The notes below the pieces were generated by a model that ran no database searches, was not told the DNA's origin, and saw only the letters and a list, made by a program, of their open reading frames with translations. From Siderastrea siderea (lineage: Eukaryota > Cnidaria > Anthozoa > Scleractinia > Rhizangiidae): DNA of 64,000 bases. Shown piece after piece: positions 18,525 to 30,199 of this stretch (position 1 is the stretch's first letter; each line of letters starts with the position of its first letter). The stretch lies in contig OZ034971.1 of the NCBI GenBank assembly GCA_964030785.1, forward strand, positions 32,897,304 to 32,961,303. The letters are read 5' to 3'. A program made the translations under genes and the position numbers.

Positions 18525-20975
18525 TGACTGGATCTTCATCCTGACATATTTGTATTCACCTCTGCAAAATTTTAAGAATTTATGTGAGCGCTTTCGAGAA
18601 AATTTCGGGTGAAGTTTTAAGGTGTTAAAAACAACAATTACAAAACAATTTTGAACTGTTATTAAAAAGTATGTCCACAAAGGCTTGGTGAAATAACGTT
18701 CGGTTTGAAACCAATGTCACATTGTCTATTACCCTGGGTACCAGAGGCTTTTCTTGCGCGGTTTCCGGTTGCAGCTTATGGTCTATTTACTTTGTGTGAA
18801 AATTTCAGGGAAATCGTTCCATTTGATTGTTAGAAACGTTGGCTTGATTATGAACTGGTTTAGCGTGTTACTCGGCTTTGTTTTTAAATCAAAAATTGCC
18901 CCTACACTTATTAAATGGTTCTGAATTAAAAAGCGGTGGGTGATTTTTCTTTAAACTTACAGTGAACTTATCCCTCAAGGAGAATAATCAATATTCAATA
19001 CAATCTCCGAATTTCAAATTCATTGAAATGTTATAAGGATGTCAATTTTGATCTAAACTCAGGAAAATATTTGACTGAATTTTATGCCAGTGGCTTGTTG
19101 CTCTCATTATGCATCTCCATTGTTTCGAATCGGCGTGCAATTGTACATTTCAGTACATCGTAAATTCATCTAACGTTTGATTGCTTTCCGAACATGTTCC
19201 GAAAACGTGCATCTCCATTGTTTCGAATCGGCGTGCAGTTGTACATTTCAGTACATTATCAATTCATATAACGCTTGATTGCTTTCCGGAGATGTTCCGA
19301 GAAAGTGCCAATCGAGCAGGTCAGTATTACAATAACAATGGACAGGTTGGCAGTTGGCGCAAACCCCAAGGTTAGCGGTGAGCGCAAACGGACAGCTGCT
19401 GTGCTCAGTCAGTGTTCCGGGTAATTGTTATGGCAAGGAGTCAACGAAGAATTAAATACTGACCTGGTAAATTAGCACGTTTTCGAAACATCTTCGAAAA
19501 GCAAGCAAGGTTGACATGGATTCATGATGTACTGAAATTTACAATTGCACGCCGATTCGAAACAATAGAGATGCACTTTGGGAGCAACAAGTCACTGGCG
19601 TGAAAATCAGTCCAATATTTTCCTGAGTTTAGGCTCAAAATTGACAGTTATAACGTTTAATTTCAATGAATTTAAAAATAAAATCGTCAACCGCTTTTTA
19701 ATTCATAACCATTTTCGAGAGTGAATGGTCAATTTTTGATTTTAAAAAAGCCGAGTAACACACTGAACCAGTTCATATTCAAGCCAACGTTTCTAGAAAT
19801 CAAATGAAACGATTTCCCTGTAATTTTTACACAAAGTAATTAGATGATGAATCATTCATTGAAAACCAAAATATTTCTTCACCAAGCCGTTATGGATATT
19901 GTAAGGAGAGAAATTATTGTTTATTCGCTTTGCTGTTTTAAAATATATAAAATCCAACATAGAAATATTTCCTTAGTTTCAGTTCAATAAACCGTAACTA
20001 CTACCTGCCGTTAAGTGTATTGAATCATAACTGTAAAAAGTGTTAAACTGTAAATGTAACCTGCGCTAGTCTTTTGTTAAACTGTTATCTACCTGTTTTG
20101 CCTTGTAAGTGATTAATTTTGTAGAGGATAAATTCCGTTTCTGCCAATCAAAGTTCTTTTGTGCGATGAGATAATGTTAACTCAGATTTCTTAATTAATT
20201 ATGTAATTTCCGATATTACTGGTATATATACAAGTACTCTGTAAAACGTTCTTTGGTTGCATTCTTGGAGAAAATCTGGTGATATCTTGGAGGTATCGCA
20301 GTTATTAAATTTACTGTTGGAGCCAAGCACTCTCTGAGTCTCAGTGCTTTCTACTGTATAGATTCCCGTACTTCCCGCAGCCAGCGAGTCACTCCCCCAA
20401 GTTCAAGAAGGTGTTTCATAGTTTTTCAGTAATTGTCCCGTTAGCCAGAAAACTTGTTATCACAATATACTTTTCAATAAAAGCCCAATTTTTTCAACAC
20501 CTTAAACTATGCATATTGAGAGTAACAAGCCACTGGCATGAAAATCAGTCAAATATTTTCCTGAGTTTAGGCTCAAAATTGACAGCCTTATAACGTTTCA
20601 ATGAATTTGAAAATAAAACCATCTACCGCTTTTTAATTCATAACCATTTCAGAAAGTGTAGGGTCAATTTTTGATTTAAAAAATTCCGAGTAACACACTA
20701 AACCAGTTCATATTCAAGCCAACGTTTCTAGAAATCAAATGGAAAGATTTCCCTGAACTTTTCACACAAAGTAATTAGATGAAGTAACATTCATTTAAAA
20801 CCAAAAATGTTGCTCCACTAAGCCGTCGTGGACATACTTTTCAATGAGAGCTCGTTTTTTTAACACCTTAAAGCTTCACCCGAAAATTTCCTGAAAACGC
20901 TTTGATAGAAACTCTTAAAATTTTGCAGACTGACTACAAATATGTCAGGTCGAAGATCCAGTCGGATCCAGTGGG
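18525..20975. repeat. Long inverted repeat (about 2.4 kb foldback)
   Basis: The left arm runs from GACTGGATCTTCATCCTGAC at 18525 to about 19170. Its inverted copy on the right ends with TGTCAGGTCGAAGATCCAGTC near 20970. A second inverted partial copy lies at about 19500-19890. Landmarks shared by the arms are AGTATGTCCACAAAGGCTTG and AAAAAGCGGT. The arms differ by indels, so the element is old. No transposase frame is visible inside. Confidence 0.65.
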
Positions 20976-21024
20976 AGGTTCGGGTATGAAAATTCCGATT
21001 TCGATGAAACTTACCTCATTCTAA

Positions 21025-21150
21025 AATTTCATCTTTCTCTAGGACAGCAGTAGCTATCGATTTCCTATTAGGTTGTTCACTGTGGTACACTGGTTGCTCA
21101 AAGTTGAAAGTTATCGTCACTCAAATCCCTGATCGATCCAGCTTTATCAT
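21025..21150. repeat. Inverted copy of the block at 10735-10862
   Basis: Landmarks are CTTTCTCTAGGACAGCAGTAGC, GTGGTACACTGG and TTATCGTCACTCAAA, the reverse complements of sequences at 10740-10855. The interval 21150-21400 has no gene. Confidence 0.55.
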
Positions 21151-21922
21151 AGACTCAACCTTGTAAACTAAGACTTTACCATGCAAGAGGTAGAAGAAAC
21201 AAGTTTATTAGAGAATCAATTCGGGAAAGAAGAGCCACAGGTATGCTCGGTTGCACAGACCTATTTATCAAAACGGAAGTCTATTTGCAAAAAAAAAAAC
21301 CCTGAGCAGAGAGCAAACGTAATTTTTTAACCAATTATCACAACATATGTTTTGGTACACGGTACGCTAAATCTAAAAAAGAATCCTTTTAATGTCAGTT
21401 AGAAAACGTCTGGATATCTCGCATGATACAAATCATGGACGCATACTGGTAAACTGAGACTTGACCGCGTTTTAGATAAAGAAAACAGGCGTAAGGTTCT
21501 ACAGACACCTTGTTCTACCCATCAATCCTTTCTTTTGACCCGCTTCTATTAAATTTGAAGACAACATAAGAAGGTCTCCGCTATAAGTGGCGTGACATTC
21601 CGCATGACACGGAAGACCAAATTATTAGGAAATTCCTCCTGAGAAAATTTCAGGTAAACATTCTTTATGATGGGAGGATATTGCTGCAACCACTAAAATT
21701 CATATTACGTCCATCTTAGTCAGCAAAACATTTAAGTTTAAATGACTCCGCATTTTTAGCATTCCACTCGCCCTTTTGTGACGTCAAACACCACATGACG
21801 AATGTCGAGACAGATGGTTCGCTCTAGCTTCGCGTTTGTCATAAAAAGACTAACGCTTAGGAAATCAGTTGAATTATTAAGAGAAGGAACTTATAAACAA
21901 GACCATCAGCAAGTCGGCAAAA

Positions 21923-22903
21923 ATGAACACAGCGGTAAATGGGTCAAGCTGCACCAATTGGTTGAATCTGACAGCAGAAAAAATTGTAAAAACCTCCGTT
22001 TACTCTCTCATTTTTGTTGTTTCTCTTCTCGGAAATACGTTCATTATAATAGTTGTTTACAGAACACAAGCATTGAAAAAACCGATAAATTTTTTTATCG
22101 TCAACATGGCCATTTCCGACCTGCTGTTTCCAATATTCATGTTTCCACTAAATCTAACACAGTTGTATGCAGCTTCCGACTCCGGGTTTGTCAATGGCCT
22201 TTTTGGCCATGCTTTGTGCAAGCTGATCGTGTTTCTACCAAGTGTGTCCGTTGCTGTGTCTATTCAGAACCTGGTTCTGATAGCAGTGGACCGATTTGGA
22301 GCTGTGGTATTTCCCTTCCGTTCCCAACTCATCGGTTCGAGGCTGTGCACCTTCTTCATTCTCGCCACGTGGATCATCGCGATGGCCGTCAACTCGCCAT
22401 ACATTGCTAGTCTCAAACTTGTTGAGTATCCCGGAGGACAACCAAGGTGTGAGTTTCGGTGGGAAGAAATCTTTGGAGAGTCTTCAACTTTTGCATATTA
22501 CGTCATAACCTGGTTTGTTGCGTTTTATTTTATCCCTACCGTCTTGTTGATCGTACTCTACTCGGTCATCCTTGGTGCACTCAAGACACAGGTATTTCCA
22601 AGTGAGCAATCGGTGAGCGTTGAGGAACAGCGCGCAAGAAGAAACAAAAGCGTTCTCAAGATGTCCATTGCTATCGTGTTAGGGTTTGCACTTTGCTGGT
22701 TGCCCTGGAGTAGTATCATCTTACTGTTTTTCTTCGTACCGGACAGTAGTTCCCATTGTGGCCTCCTTCTCTACCATGACATCGCCTGGTTTATGGCTCA
22801 AGCAAATTGTGCTATAAACCCCGTTATATGCTTTCTTTCCAGTGAGAGGTATCGGCAAAGTTTTAAGATACTGCTTAAGTGTTTCGAAAAATTGCAGGAG
22901 TAA
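21923..22903 (+). CDS. Class A (rhodopsin-like) G-protein-coupled receptor, copy 1
   Basis: This intronless 326-residue receptor has seven hydrophobic segments. Hallmarks are Gly37-Asn38 in helix 1, Asp66 in NMAISDLLFP of helix 2, Cys99 and Cys176 for the usual extracellular disulphide, DRF (123-125) in place of DRY after helix 3, CWLP (258-261) in helix 6 and NPVICF (299-304) in place of NPxxY in helix 7. N-glycosylation sequons are at Asn6 and Asn15. The pattern is that of cnidarian peptide- or amine-receptor-like orphans at the plasma membrane that signal through G proteins. The ligand is unknown. The start is the first Met before a typical short extracellular N-terminus, in a good initiation context (AAAATGA). 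Confidence 0.9.
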   Translation: MNTAVNGSSCTNWLNLTAEKIVKTSVYSLIFVVSLLGNTFIIIVVYRTQALKKPINFFIVNMAISDLLFPIFMFPLNLTQLYAASDSGFVNGLFGHALCKLIVFLPSVSVAVSIQNLVLIAVDRFGAVVFPFRSQLIGSRLCTFFILATWIIAMAVNSPYIASLKLVEYPGGQPRCEFRWEEIFGESSTFAYYVITWFVAFYFIPTVLLIVLYSVILGALKTQVFPSEQSVSVEEQRARRNKSVLKMSIAIVLGFALCWLPWSSIILLFFFVPDSSSHCGLLLYHDIAWFMAQANCAINPVICFLSSERYRQSFKILLKCFEKLQE

Positions 22904-23050
22904 CCTTTGAAAACTCTCGTTATTCAACAGCTTTAAACATAAGAAACGGTTTGCGAAACTACCCCAGTAAAAAATATATCATCATGAAAAAGTAACCAAG
23001 CCAACCAATAGACATTTTTACCGATACAGCAGCCATACTGATTTTGCCTC

Positions 23051-23139
23051 CTGGGCATCCCATACTACTGGATTGATTCTTTTATTGTGATAATGCTGCA
23101 TTATCACTACAAAAGAATAAATAAATTTGGGATGCCCAG
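23051..23139. mobile_element. Small palindromic (MITE-like) insertion in the GPCR 1 flank
   Basis: CTGGGCATCCCA at 23051 is matched by TGGGATGCCCAG at 23128-23139, and inner arms with TTCTTTT/AAAAGAA and TGATAATG/CATTATCA also pair. The corresponding flank of GPCR 2 (about 31800-31850) lacks it, so it was inserted after the duplication. A run of about 17 Gs follows directly. Confidence 0.65.
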
Positions 23140-24551
23140 GGGGGGGGGGGGGGGGTCTATTGTTGTAATCTTTATTTCCACAAATAAAACATAAGTTGCC
23201 AAAAATTGTCCATGGTTTTATTCTGACTAAAAAACTCAAGTAAAACGTTTTAACAGTCCTGAAACTTGTTAACATAAAAATAATATTGGTACTAAAAGAA
23301 TTGTAAATATGTCTTTACTGTAGTAGCTTTTCGATAAGGTTTTTAACCGTTGCTTGGAACTGTGTACATAAGCATATGAACTGAAGATAAATGCTGAACA
23401 AATTTTCAACTGTTCTTTGATCCGCACGCGTACGACCCTTGTCTAGGGACATTTTGTTGATATTTAAAAACTCTGTCCTTAGGAGGAACAATTCGCATGT
23501 AACAGAAACATGCATGGGATAAATGAATGAATGTCGATTAAGGAGGTAAAATGGTAGCTGTTTTACGACTGATAAGAGTTATGGCCCTCGGAGTTCTGAT
23601 TGAGTTGAAACTGAGAAATGTTGGTTTTCATGGAGGAAGAAAATGCTAGACCTCAGAGAAAAACCTTGTAGCAAGGATGAGAGCCAAATTTGGTTTGGAT
23701 TTTCTGTCAATTTTTCTCCTAGGAAGTCTCACGGATACCCAACGAATCCTTCTATGGCTGTGCCGTATGTGCTCATTATGATTTCTGTAGCTCCCAATTA
23801 ATTCGATTTTCCTCCCATTTACTATTTAGGTTTTTGGGATACCAATTTATTTGCTTTCCCTTGGTTCCTTTGAAGAAAACAAAATGAACACTTGTTTGTT
23901 GTTTCTCGTGCCCTTTTTCAAGCATCCAAGATTTTCATCTTTTGTAATCGATGAATTGTGTAAGTAGTCATATGTGTAGTTTGGTGTCAATGGTATTCTT
24001 CTATCGTTACTTAGGATTATGTCTTAGATACAGGACTCCATTTAAAGAAAATCTGCTGAACTGGAAATTCCACTCTAAATATTTGGTTCAATAATTTAAA
24101 TAAAATCAACATCTTATTTAGTTTTTACGAAAAAATTCTTTCCCCTTGGATACCCATGCCCTACCTTCCATTAATAACCTGACAAGTATCACTACACACA
24201 GCGAGTCATCAAAATTTGAATAGCGTGGAATAAATATGTCTCTTAGGTTATGCATGAGAAGAGAGAACAATTTCAAATCACAGGAAAGTTGCCCACACGG
24301 CCGAAAGTCACCTACTGTTTTTTTCCGAGCCCAGCAGAAGGCAAGCCACACTCTGGGAGCGAGGCTGTAATGTGGGACTTTGCGAAAAAAACATAGGCAC
24401 GCGTAGCGTGCATGGCTTGTTTCTGTTGAGCTTTTCTCTGATTTGTAATTTCGTTCTCTGATATACTTCAAGAAATAAAAACAAACAAGATTAGTTTCTT
24501 AAATAACCTTTAGTTGACATCAACATAAATATCTGAGAACATTTCCCCCTC

Positions 24552-24790
24552 TTCGTAGCATTCACCTCCCGCCAATGTGGCCCGGGTTCGATTCCCGAAC
24601 TCGGTGACTTATGTGGTTTGAGTTTGTTGTTGGTTCTCGTCCTTGCTCTGGGTTTTTTTTCTGCGGGTCCCACGGTTCTTCTTCCCCGTCCAAAAGACCC
24701 AGCATTTTCAAATTCCAATTCGATCTGGAATTCGATGGCCACAGGTTTATCAGTCGAAGACTGTTTAGTGTCACCCTCGTCAAACAAAGT
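24552..24790 (+). mobile_element. tRNA-derived SINE-like copy
   Basis: GGGTTCGATTCCCG at 24583-24596 is a perfect box B. It is followed by GTTTGAGTTTGTTGTTGGTTCTC, which I recall as part of a common coral SINE family. The box A half is degenerate. The interval 24280-24552 and the DNA up to 25080 hold no gene. Confidence 0.55.
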
Positions 24791-25079
24791 CGATTCATTT
24801 TATTTTTATACCAGGCACAAACATTGCATGTAGGCTCTACTCATTAGCCCTCAGATGGATGCATTTTTACTTAAATTAGTTAATTTCACCCCAAGCCTCG
24901 CATTCGAAGTTTAAATCTGTGAGTGCACTAAATAACGAATTCCCAAAGCAGCAAAGTTTGAAATTATACTCACACAGAAACGGAGTCGAGTTGTCAAATG
25001 CTTGCAACTCATTTCCTAGAAACAAGGCTTGAATTTGAACTGGGGATGCAACATGCATAATACGTAGATTTATACAAGC

Positions 25080-26870
25080 CTAAAAGGGGAGCTCCCAAGG
25101 AATAACCTGTTGTTCGTTTCTCAAGAATAGTCCTGAAACGTTTCGGTCCCAAATATATTTCGGGGCTTTCATTGGCTCGTTTTCTTTTAAAAAGCGTTTC
25201 TCAAAAAGCCCGAATGTGATCCGAATTGTCCTCCCATATTTTGGGGATCTGTTCTGTGAATCTGAGCAGGAAAGGTCATTCTAGAGGCTGAGCACAACTT
25301 GATTTTTTTTTTTCTGACATCAAACTGAACACATATTTTACTCACGAGCCGTCTTGCTTGGTTTTTGCAATGTTTCCATATCCTGTCATCTAACTGTCAA
25401 GGATTGTCGAATCTTCTTGGATTGTTAGCTGTTCGCTTGAATGAACTTGGCGCTCTTTTACAACAACAAAATTACAGCTTACTCTGAAGTAAATGGGTTA
25501 TCTTTTTGGTTTCATCGTGTTCAGATGTTAACAAATAACACCTACTGCCACTATTAGTCTAGGAAAAAAATTATACTGGCATTCCACTGGCATTTTACTA
25601 GGACTATCCAAAAGAAAGGGTTTTGGGAGATTTCAAGCACCTGTAAATTATTGAAGAAATGTCGTGTAAGTTTAGCGGCGTCGAAGAAATTCGGAAACTT
25701 TGAGAAACCCAAAGAACTGTTTTCGGAAGCTTATCTGATAAAATGGCTTTAAACCGAAAACTGATTCGCTTATAGTTACTAAAATATTTTCTATATTTTG
25801 TTCTCTAACTAGAGACCATCGAGATTGAAAGTCAAAACAAACCACAACTTTCTGAAAACTAAGACATAAGTTTTGCGGTCGCGAAGTGTATAAAATTCTG
25901 GTGCTTTGAGAAATGCACATAACTGTTTTCGGAAGCTTTTCGGATAAAATAGCCTTTAACGGAAAACTGCTTCGCTTGTAGTTTCTTAAATAACTTTTAT
26001 ATCTCGTGCTCTAACTGGAGACCATCGAGATTGAAAACAAGCAAACCCCAAACAAACTTTAAACTAAGGTATAAGTTTTGCGGCCGCGAAGTAAGCTTAT
26101 ATAAATTAGGGCTTTTTGAGGAAGGCACAAAACTGTTCTTGGAAGCTTTCCGGATAAAATAGTTTCAAGCCGATAACTGCTTAGCTGGGTTTTTTTGCCG
26201 TCACTTGCCTTAGACATCTGGTTTTGTCAACACAGTCTTTGTAAACTTCCGGCTTTCTCTTTCTCTAATGTAATTGACTTTGCCTAAAGCAAAATATGAA
26301 TAAATATTTCACCTCGTGATAAAGGCGGACTTGTCACGCTGTGACCGAAGAGAAACGAGTTTCATTTCCCTAGTCTTGACAAGGTTGACATATTTGTTTC
26401 AATGAATGTTTCACCGCTTTGTAACGGCAAGAAAATCAACAATTGCACAAAGAGATGGACCCGACAGTCGAACTTGAAAGCAGTTATTTGCCGACATCTA
26501 ACTGAAGTGATGCTTCACCTTGTGCAAATTTGATGCTGTTGTCCAACAACTGTGCTTTGACCTACAGTTAGGAATAAACAGACACGAAATAGTGGACAGA
26601 GAAATCATTTTTGAAAAAGTTTATTCGAAAACCCATATTAAAGTTTATACTTAAATGAAATTCGCATTACACTTCCTGCATCGTGGAAATCGGCTGAGCA
26701 TGGAAAAATATTCAAGACTACAAAGTCACGACTACATCTGTCTCAAATCTGAGCGCGTTTTCTAATTATTTTTTGAAGTCAACGTGAACATAAATAAAAA
26801 ATAAATGCAAATGACACATTTCTAATAACAAAAATTAAATTTCCATTTCAAAAGATACTTTCTTTTTTTT
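25080..26870. repeat. Composite repeat block, copies at 12790-13330 and 15480-15965
   Basis: The first half repeats 12790-13330. The second half has three tandem copies of a 200-bp unit that is single at 15520. The order in the two places is the same, so this is one old segmental duplication with 2 kb lost here or gained there. No coding frame is conserved. Confidence 0.6.
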
Positions 26871-26987
26871 TCATTTTTTTATTATTTCCTTTCGCTTCAC
26901 ATCATAATATACAAATACAATACACAAAACATAAGCTGTTACAGTATTCTAAAGAAAAGAGAGAAAGGCCAATGGAGAAATTAACAA

Positions 26988-26993
<6 letters not shown>

Positions 26994-27025
<32 letters not shown>
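26994..27025. repeat. TA dinucleotide microsatellite
   Basis: About 16 uninterrupted TA units. The surrounding 26870-28940 shows no gene that I can support. Confidence 0.9.
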
Positions 27026-27033
<8 letters not shown>

Positions 27034-28946
27034 TGTGTATATTGTGTATTGTGCGGCAAGATCGTGTTGATCAAGTAATGTATTGGATAGAGGGATTTTA
27101 ATTAAAAAACGAATCGAAACAACTACGTCCCATTTAACATGAAGCTTTGAAAGATCATCATTTTCATATCAACACAAAGTTCTCATTTGTAGGTAGCTTT
27201 CAATTTAGCTTTGAAAACGTCAAGTGATGGATACAAAAAAGGATGTAATTGATTTCCATAAAATCTTGACTGATATTGAATTTGCCAAAAAACAGGGTCA
27301 GGAAGGGTATTCTCGGGATCCGGGATTTGACCCAAAAACGGTGTGGGATTCGGGAAAACGGGCTATCCACGCTAAAACCCCTTTCCAAAACATATCTACT
27401 ACTTTGTAAAAGAAAAATAAATTGTCCGTGGATTCTACTTCATTTAATTTTCACAGAACGTGCAGTACGGGGAGTCTACAATTATCCCACATAGGGATAA
27501 TATAGGGGCTGATATATAGATTTTCCTTGACTAAGTATATTCTTATTATTCCAGTTAACTTGATTCATTACATCACCATATGATACAACACCCGTCTTAG
27601 CAAGGAAGGGCCATGCGTCAAAACAGTCTTTACAAGTAGTTTTGCTGCTACAAAAGTAGCAACAAATGGGGATGCTTTTTGTTTAAAGTTTATTTACATT
27701 GAAAAAAAAAATCGTAGTGACAACGGCAGGAGAGGTAAAATAACGCAAGAACTATCGCGCGAAATCAGAGCTTTGTTTACTTCAGGCACTTTGTTTCAAC
27801 TGAAAATTAAAACTGTCCCTCGTTTCAGTGACTAATTCAAATCCCATATTTTCAAATTCACTGACATAACACTGCCATCACTAGTCACGCGGAATGCATG
27901 CCACGCTCGAACTTGTGTGACATACATTTATTCACGTCCTGCGTGACTAGTTATGTTATATAACAGTGTCAAAACCGTGAAAACCTTTTTTGCGGAAATA
28001 CGCCCAGCCTCTTATAATGTCACGATTTTGACCATCAATAATATAATGAATGATTTCACCGTGGCTTTTTACCGTTCTTTACACTTCCAAACATTTGCAG
28101 CATGTGCTTTTGAGGAAAAAGTGACCAACAAAGCGCTTCTTTAATATGTCATCGCCTTAGAAAACCCGTGCTGCGTCACCACAAATCTTATTAGCTAGCG
28201 TGGTAAGTATCACGAAGCAAAGAGGTTATGACGCTGTTATGGAACACTGTAAGAAAAAACACGGGGATTTCACAATATTGGTAAAAGAAAGTGTTGGTGT
28301 TGGGTCTAGGTCGGACGTTAATCCCGGGTAAGGGGATTTTGTGGGTATGTATGCGAACTTTTCCGATCATTTGCTAAACCTTTTCGAAGAACATGCGACA
28401 AATATTTCCCATACTTAATTTCCTTCGATTTTCAAAATGCGAGAGGTCTGGGGAAGGATTGTAGGCATGTACAATTACCCCCTCCACGCACGTTACCACA
28501 CCACCAAGTTACGCGTGTGATCATTGGCTAAGTATAGAAAACGATGGAACGGGTTCAGTATCACATATGGATCATAGGAAGAGCGTTTAAAGCTCGATAA
28601 CTACGTGCAGACAGCTGTAATTTACGTGCGAAAGAAAATCCTCTGTTGCCTAATTTTTACGTGCGAATGGGCGCGGTTGTTCAACTTTTATTGTTTCGTG
28701 AAGAATTTCCCTCTGCGTCATGCATAACCTCGCAAAACTGCTTGTAGTTGTAAAACCGGTTAACCTCGCTATCAGGAGTTCATACGCAAAGTAGTTTATT
28801 CTTGAAAACCACTTCTTATCCAGTTCCTAACAGGTCTGTGGAAGACTCAAGGGACTTTCCCCATGGGAAATACACACGCACCCTTGAAAACAGATAAGGG
28901 AGTGCCAAAATAAATCACCGGAAGGGATATGAGCAATTTACAAGTA

Positions 28947-29530
28947 TCAAACTGGCATTTCAGAATAAACTTGGCACCCACATTCCCAACAATGATCCAA
29001 CAAAATTTTCCAAAGACTAACATAATCTTCGCTCAACTTCCTTAAACACATTATTCTTTGGTCTTTGATCACACATTCTATATGAAGCAACTTTAGACCA
29101 TCATGTTCAATACCATTAATTAACGCAGAACGCTTAACTTTGTCTTTGCCATTCCAGATGATACTGTACAATTCTTTGTTTACAGCTTGAATAGGATCCT
29201 TGGAAACGTAAATGAGAGCCGCTTTTGGCATAAATTTTGGAACGGCAAAAGATTTGACTATTTGACCGTAATGCTCAAAATTATGTATCTTAAAGCCTGT
29301 AAAAAAATCACTTACTCGGTTGTGTTTCAGAACGGGACGTACTCTCGTACCCTCGAAGGCAGATTTCGTAACTTGAACTTTCCGCCTTTCACCAAAAAAA
29401 CAACTGAGCATTCGTTTGAAATTTTTCTTTCCATTTATAGATATTAGATGTTTTTTTCCCCAAGTTTAAAACTTCAGTACTGTCGAACAATCATTTTGCT
29501 AAATAAGCTTAGGCTTTTTAATAAACCTCT
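28947..29530 (-). pseudogene. L1-type LINE ORF2 fragment (C-terminal part)
   Basis: The minus-strand frame reads SFAVPKFMPKAALIYVSKDP, then NKELYSIIWNGKDKVKRSAL and GLKLLHIECVIKDQRIMCLR. This is the well-known region after the reverse transcriptase core of L1-like ORF2 proteins (F-x-W-N-G-K-D, then the GL-x-(M/L) block). The catalytic part with YxDD is missing and the upstream part is broken by stops. It shares its 5' side with the shorter fragment at 15986-16290. Confidence 0.65.
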
Positions 29531-29544
29531 TTTTCAAAAGCGAA

Positions 29545-29760
29545 GATGGTCATGCGATTTCCCGCCAAGAAAAACGCCGGTTGCCCAAAAGCAGCGGGTG
29601 ATTTCCCGCCAAGAAAAGATGGCATTCTCCACCCCCCATCGGGTTGCCTTGGGACTCCCCTCCCCATCCCCCAGAGTCTGTACGGATGGACGGGCGGGCG
29701 GGCGTACGCAGGCGTCACAACCAAAATTTCTTGCATCGATAGGTTACCAACTTTCCTTAA
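29545..29760. repeat. Copy of the dispersed repeat at 16290-16560
   Basis: GATTTCCCGCCAAGAAAA appears twice, then TCTGTACGGA and GTCACAACCAAAATTT, in the same order as the first copy. The GGAC tract is short here and has turned into GGGC repeats. Confidence 0.6.
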
Positions 29761-29782
29761 AGTTTTGGATTTATCATATGAG

Positions 29783-29916
29783 TTGATAAGGTAAATTAAC
29801 CACCGTAGAGAGATTGAAAGCTGACGTTTCGAGCGTTAGCCCTTCGCTCTGACGAAGGGCTTACACTCGAAACGTCAGCTTTCAATCTCTTTCCGGTGGC
29901 CAATTTACCTTATCAA
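29783..29916. repeat. Palindromic element, 134 bp
   Basis: The outer arms TTGATAAGGTAAATT and AATTTACCTTATCAA and the inner arms GAAAGCTGACGTTTCGAG and CTCGAAACGTCAGCTTTC pair almost throughout around CCCTTCG...CGAAGGG. I recall this inner sequence as a very common invertebrate repeat. The interval 29916-30732 otherwise holds the upstream flank of GPCR 2. Confidence 0.8.
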
Positions 29917-30199
29917 CTCAGTTTCATTAGAAACTAACCCCTTACTATGGTTCTCCGCTCTGAGGCCTTCAGCCGCAAAGGAGCTCCGCTGAAACTTACT
30001 CACATGCCAGACGCATGGACTCTTAATGGAAAATAAATTTGTTAAAAACAGCTTTACTTTCTAAGTGAGTAATAACAGCGGATTGTAAGATATAGAAATT
30101 ATTGTGCTATTTGGCTAAAAGCCAAATTAAAAGGCAAACTAACAAACAAATTAAACGAATGTATGAAAATTGCAACGAAGACTGAAGCAGAAATCTTTT

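Larger units (their letters stand above)
21400..24280 (+). repeat. Duplicated segment carrying GPCR copy 1
   Basis: Non-coding flanks on both sides of the first GPCR gene match the flanks of the second. Upstream, GTCTGGATATCTCGCATGAT matches 30215; downstream, AAAAATTCTTTCCCCT matches 32795. The duplicate therefore spans about 2.8 kb, corresponds to 30200-32940 and lies about 8.7 kb from it. Flank divergence is visibly higher than coding divergence. Confidence 0.75.

Noticed and set aside
21802..22410. A 202-residue frame overlapping the first GPCR gene
   Set aside because: It is out of phase with the receptor, which has all seven helices and motifs; the same shadow occurs only in part over the second copy.
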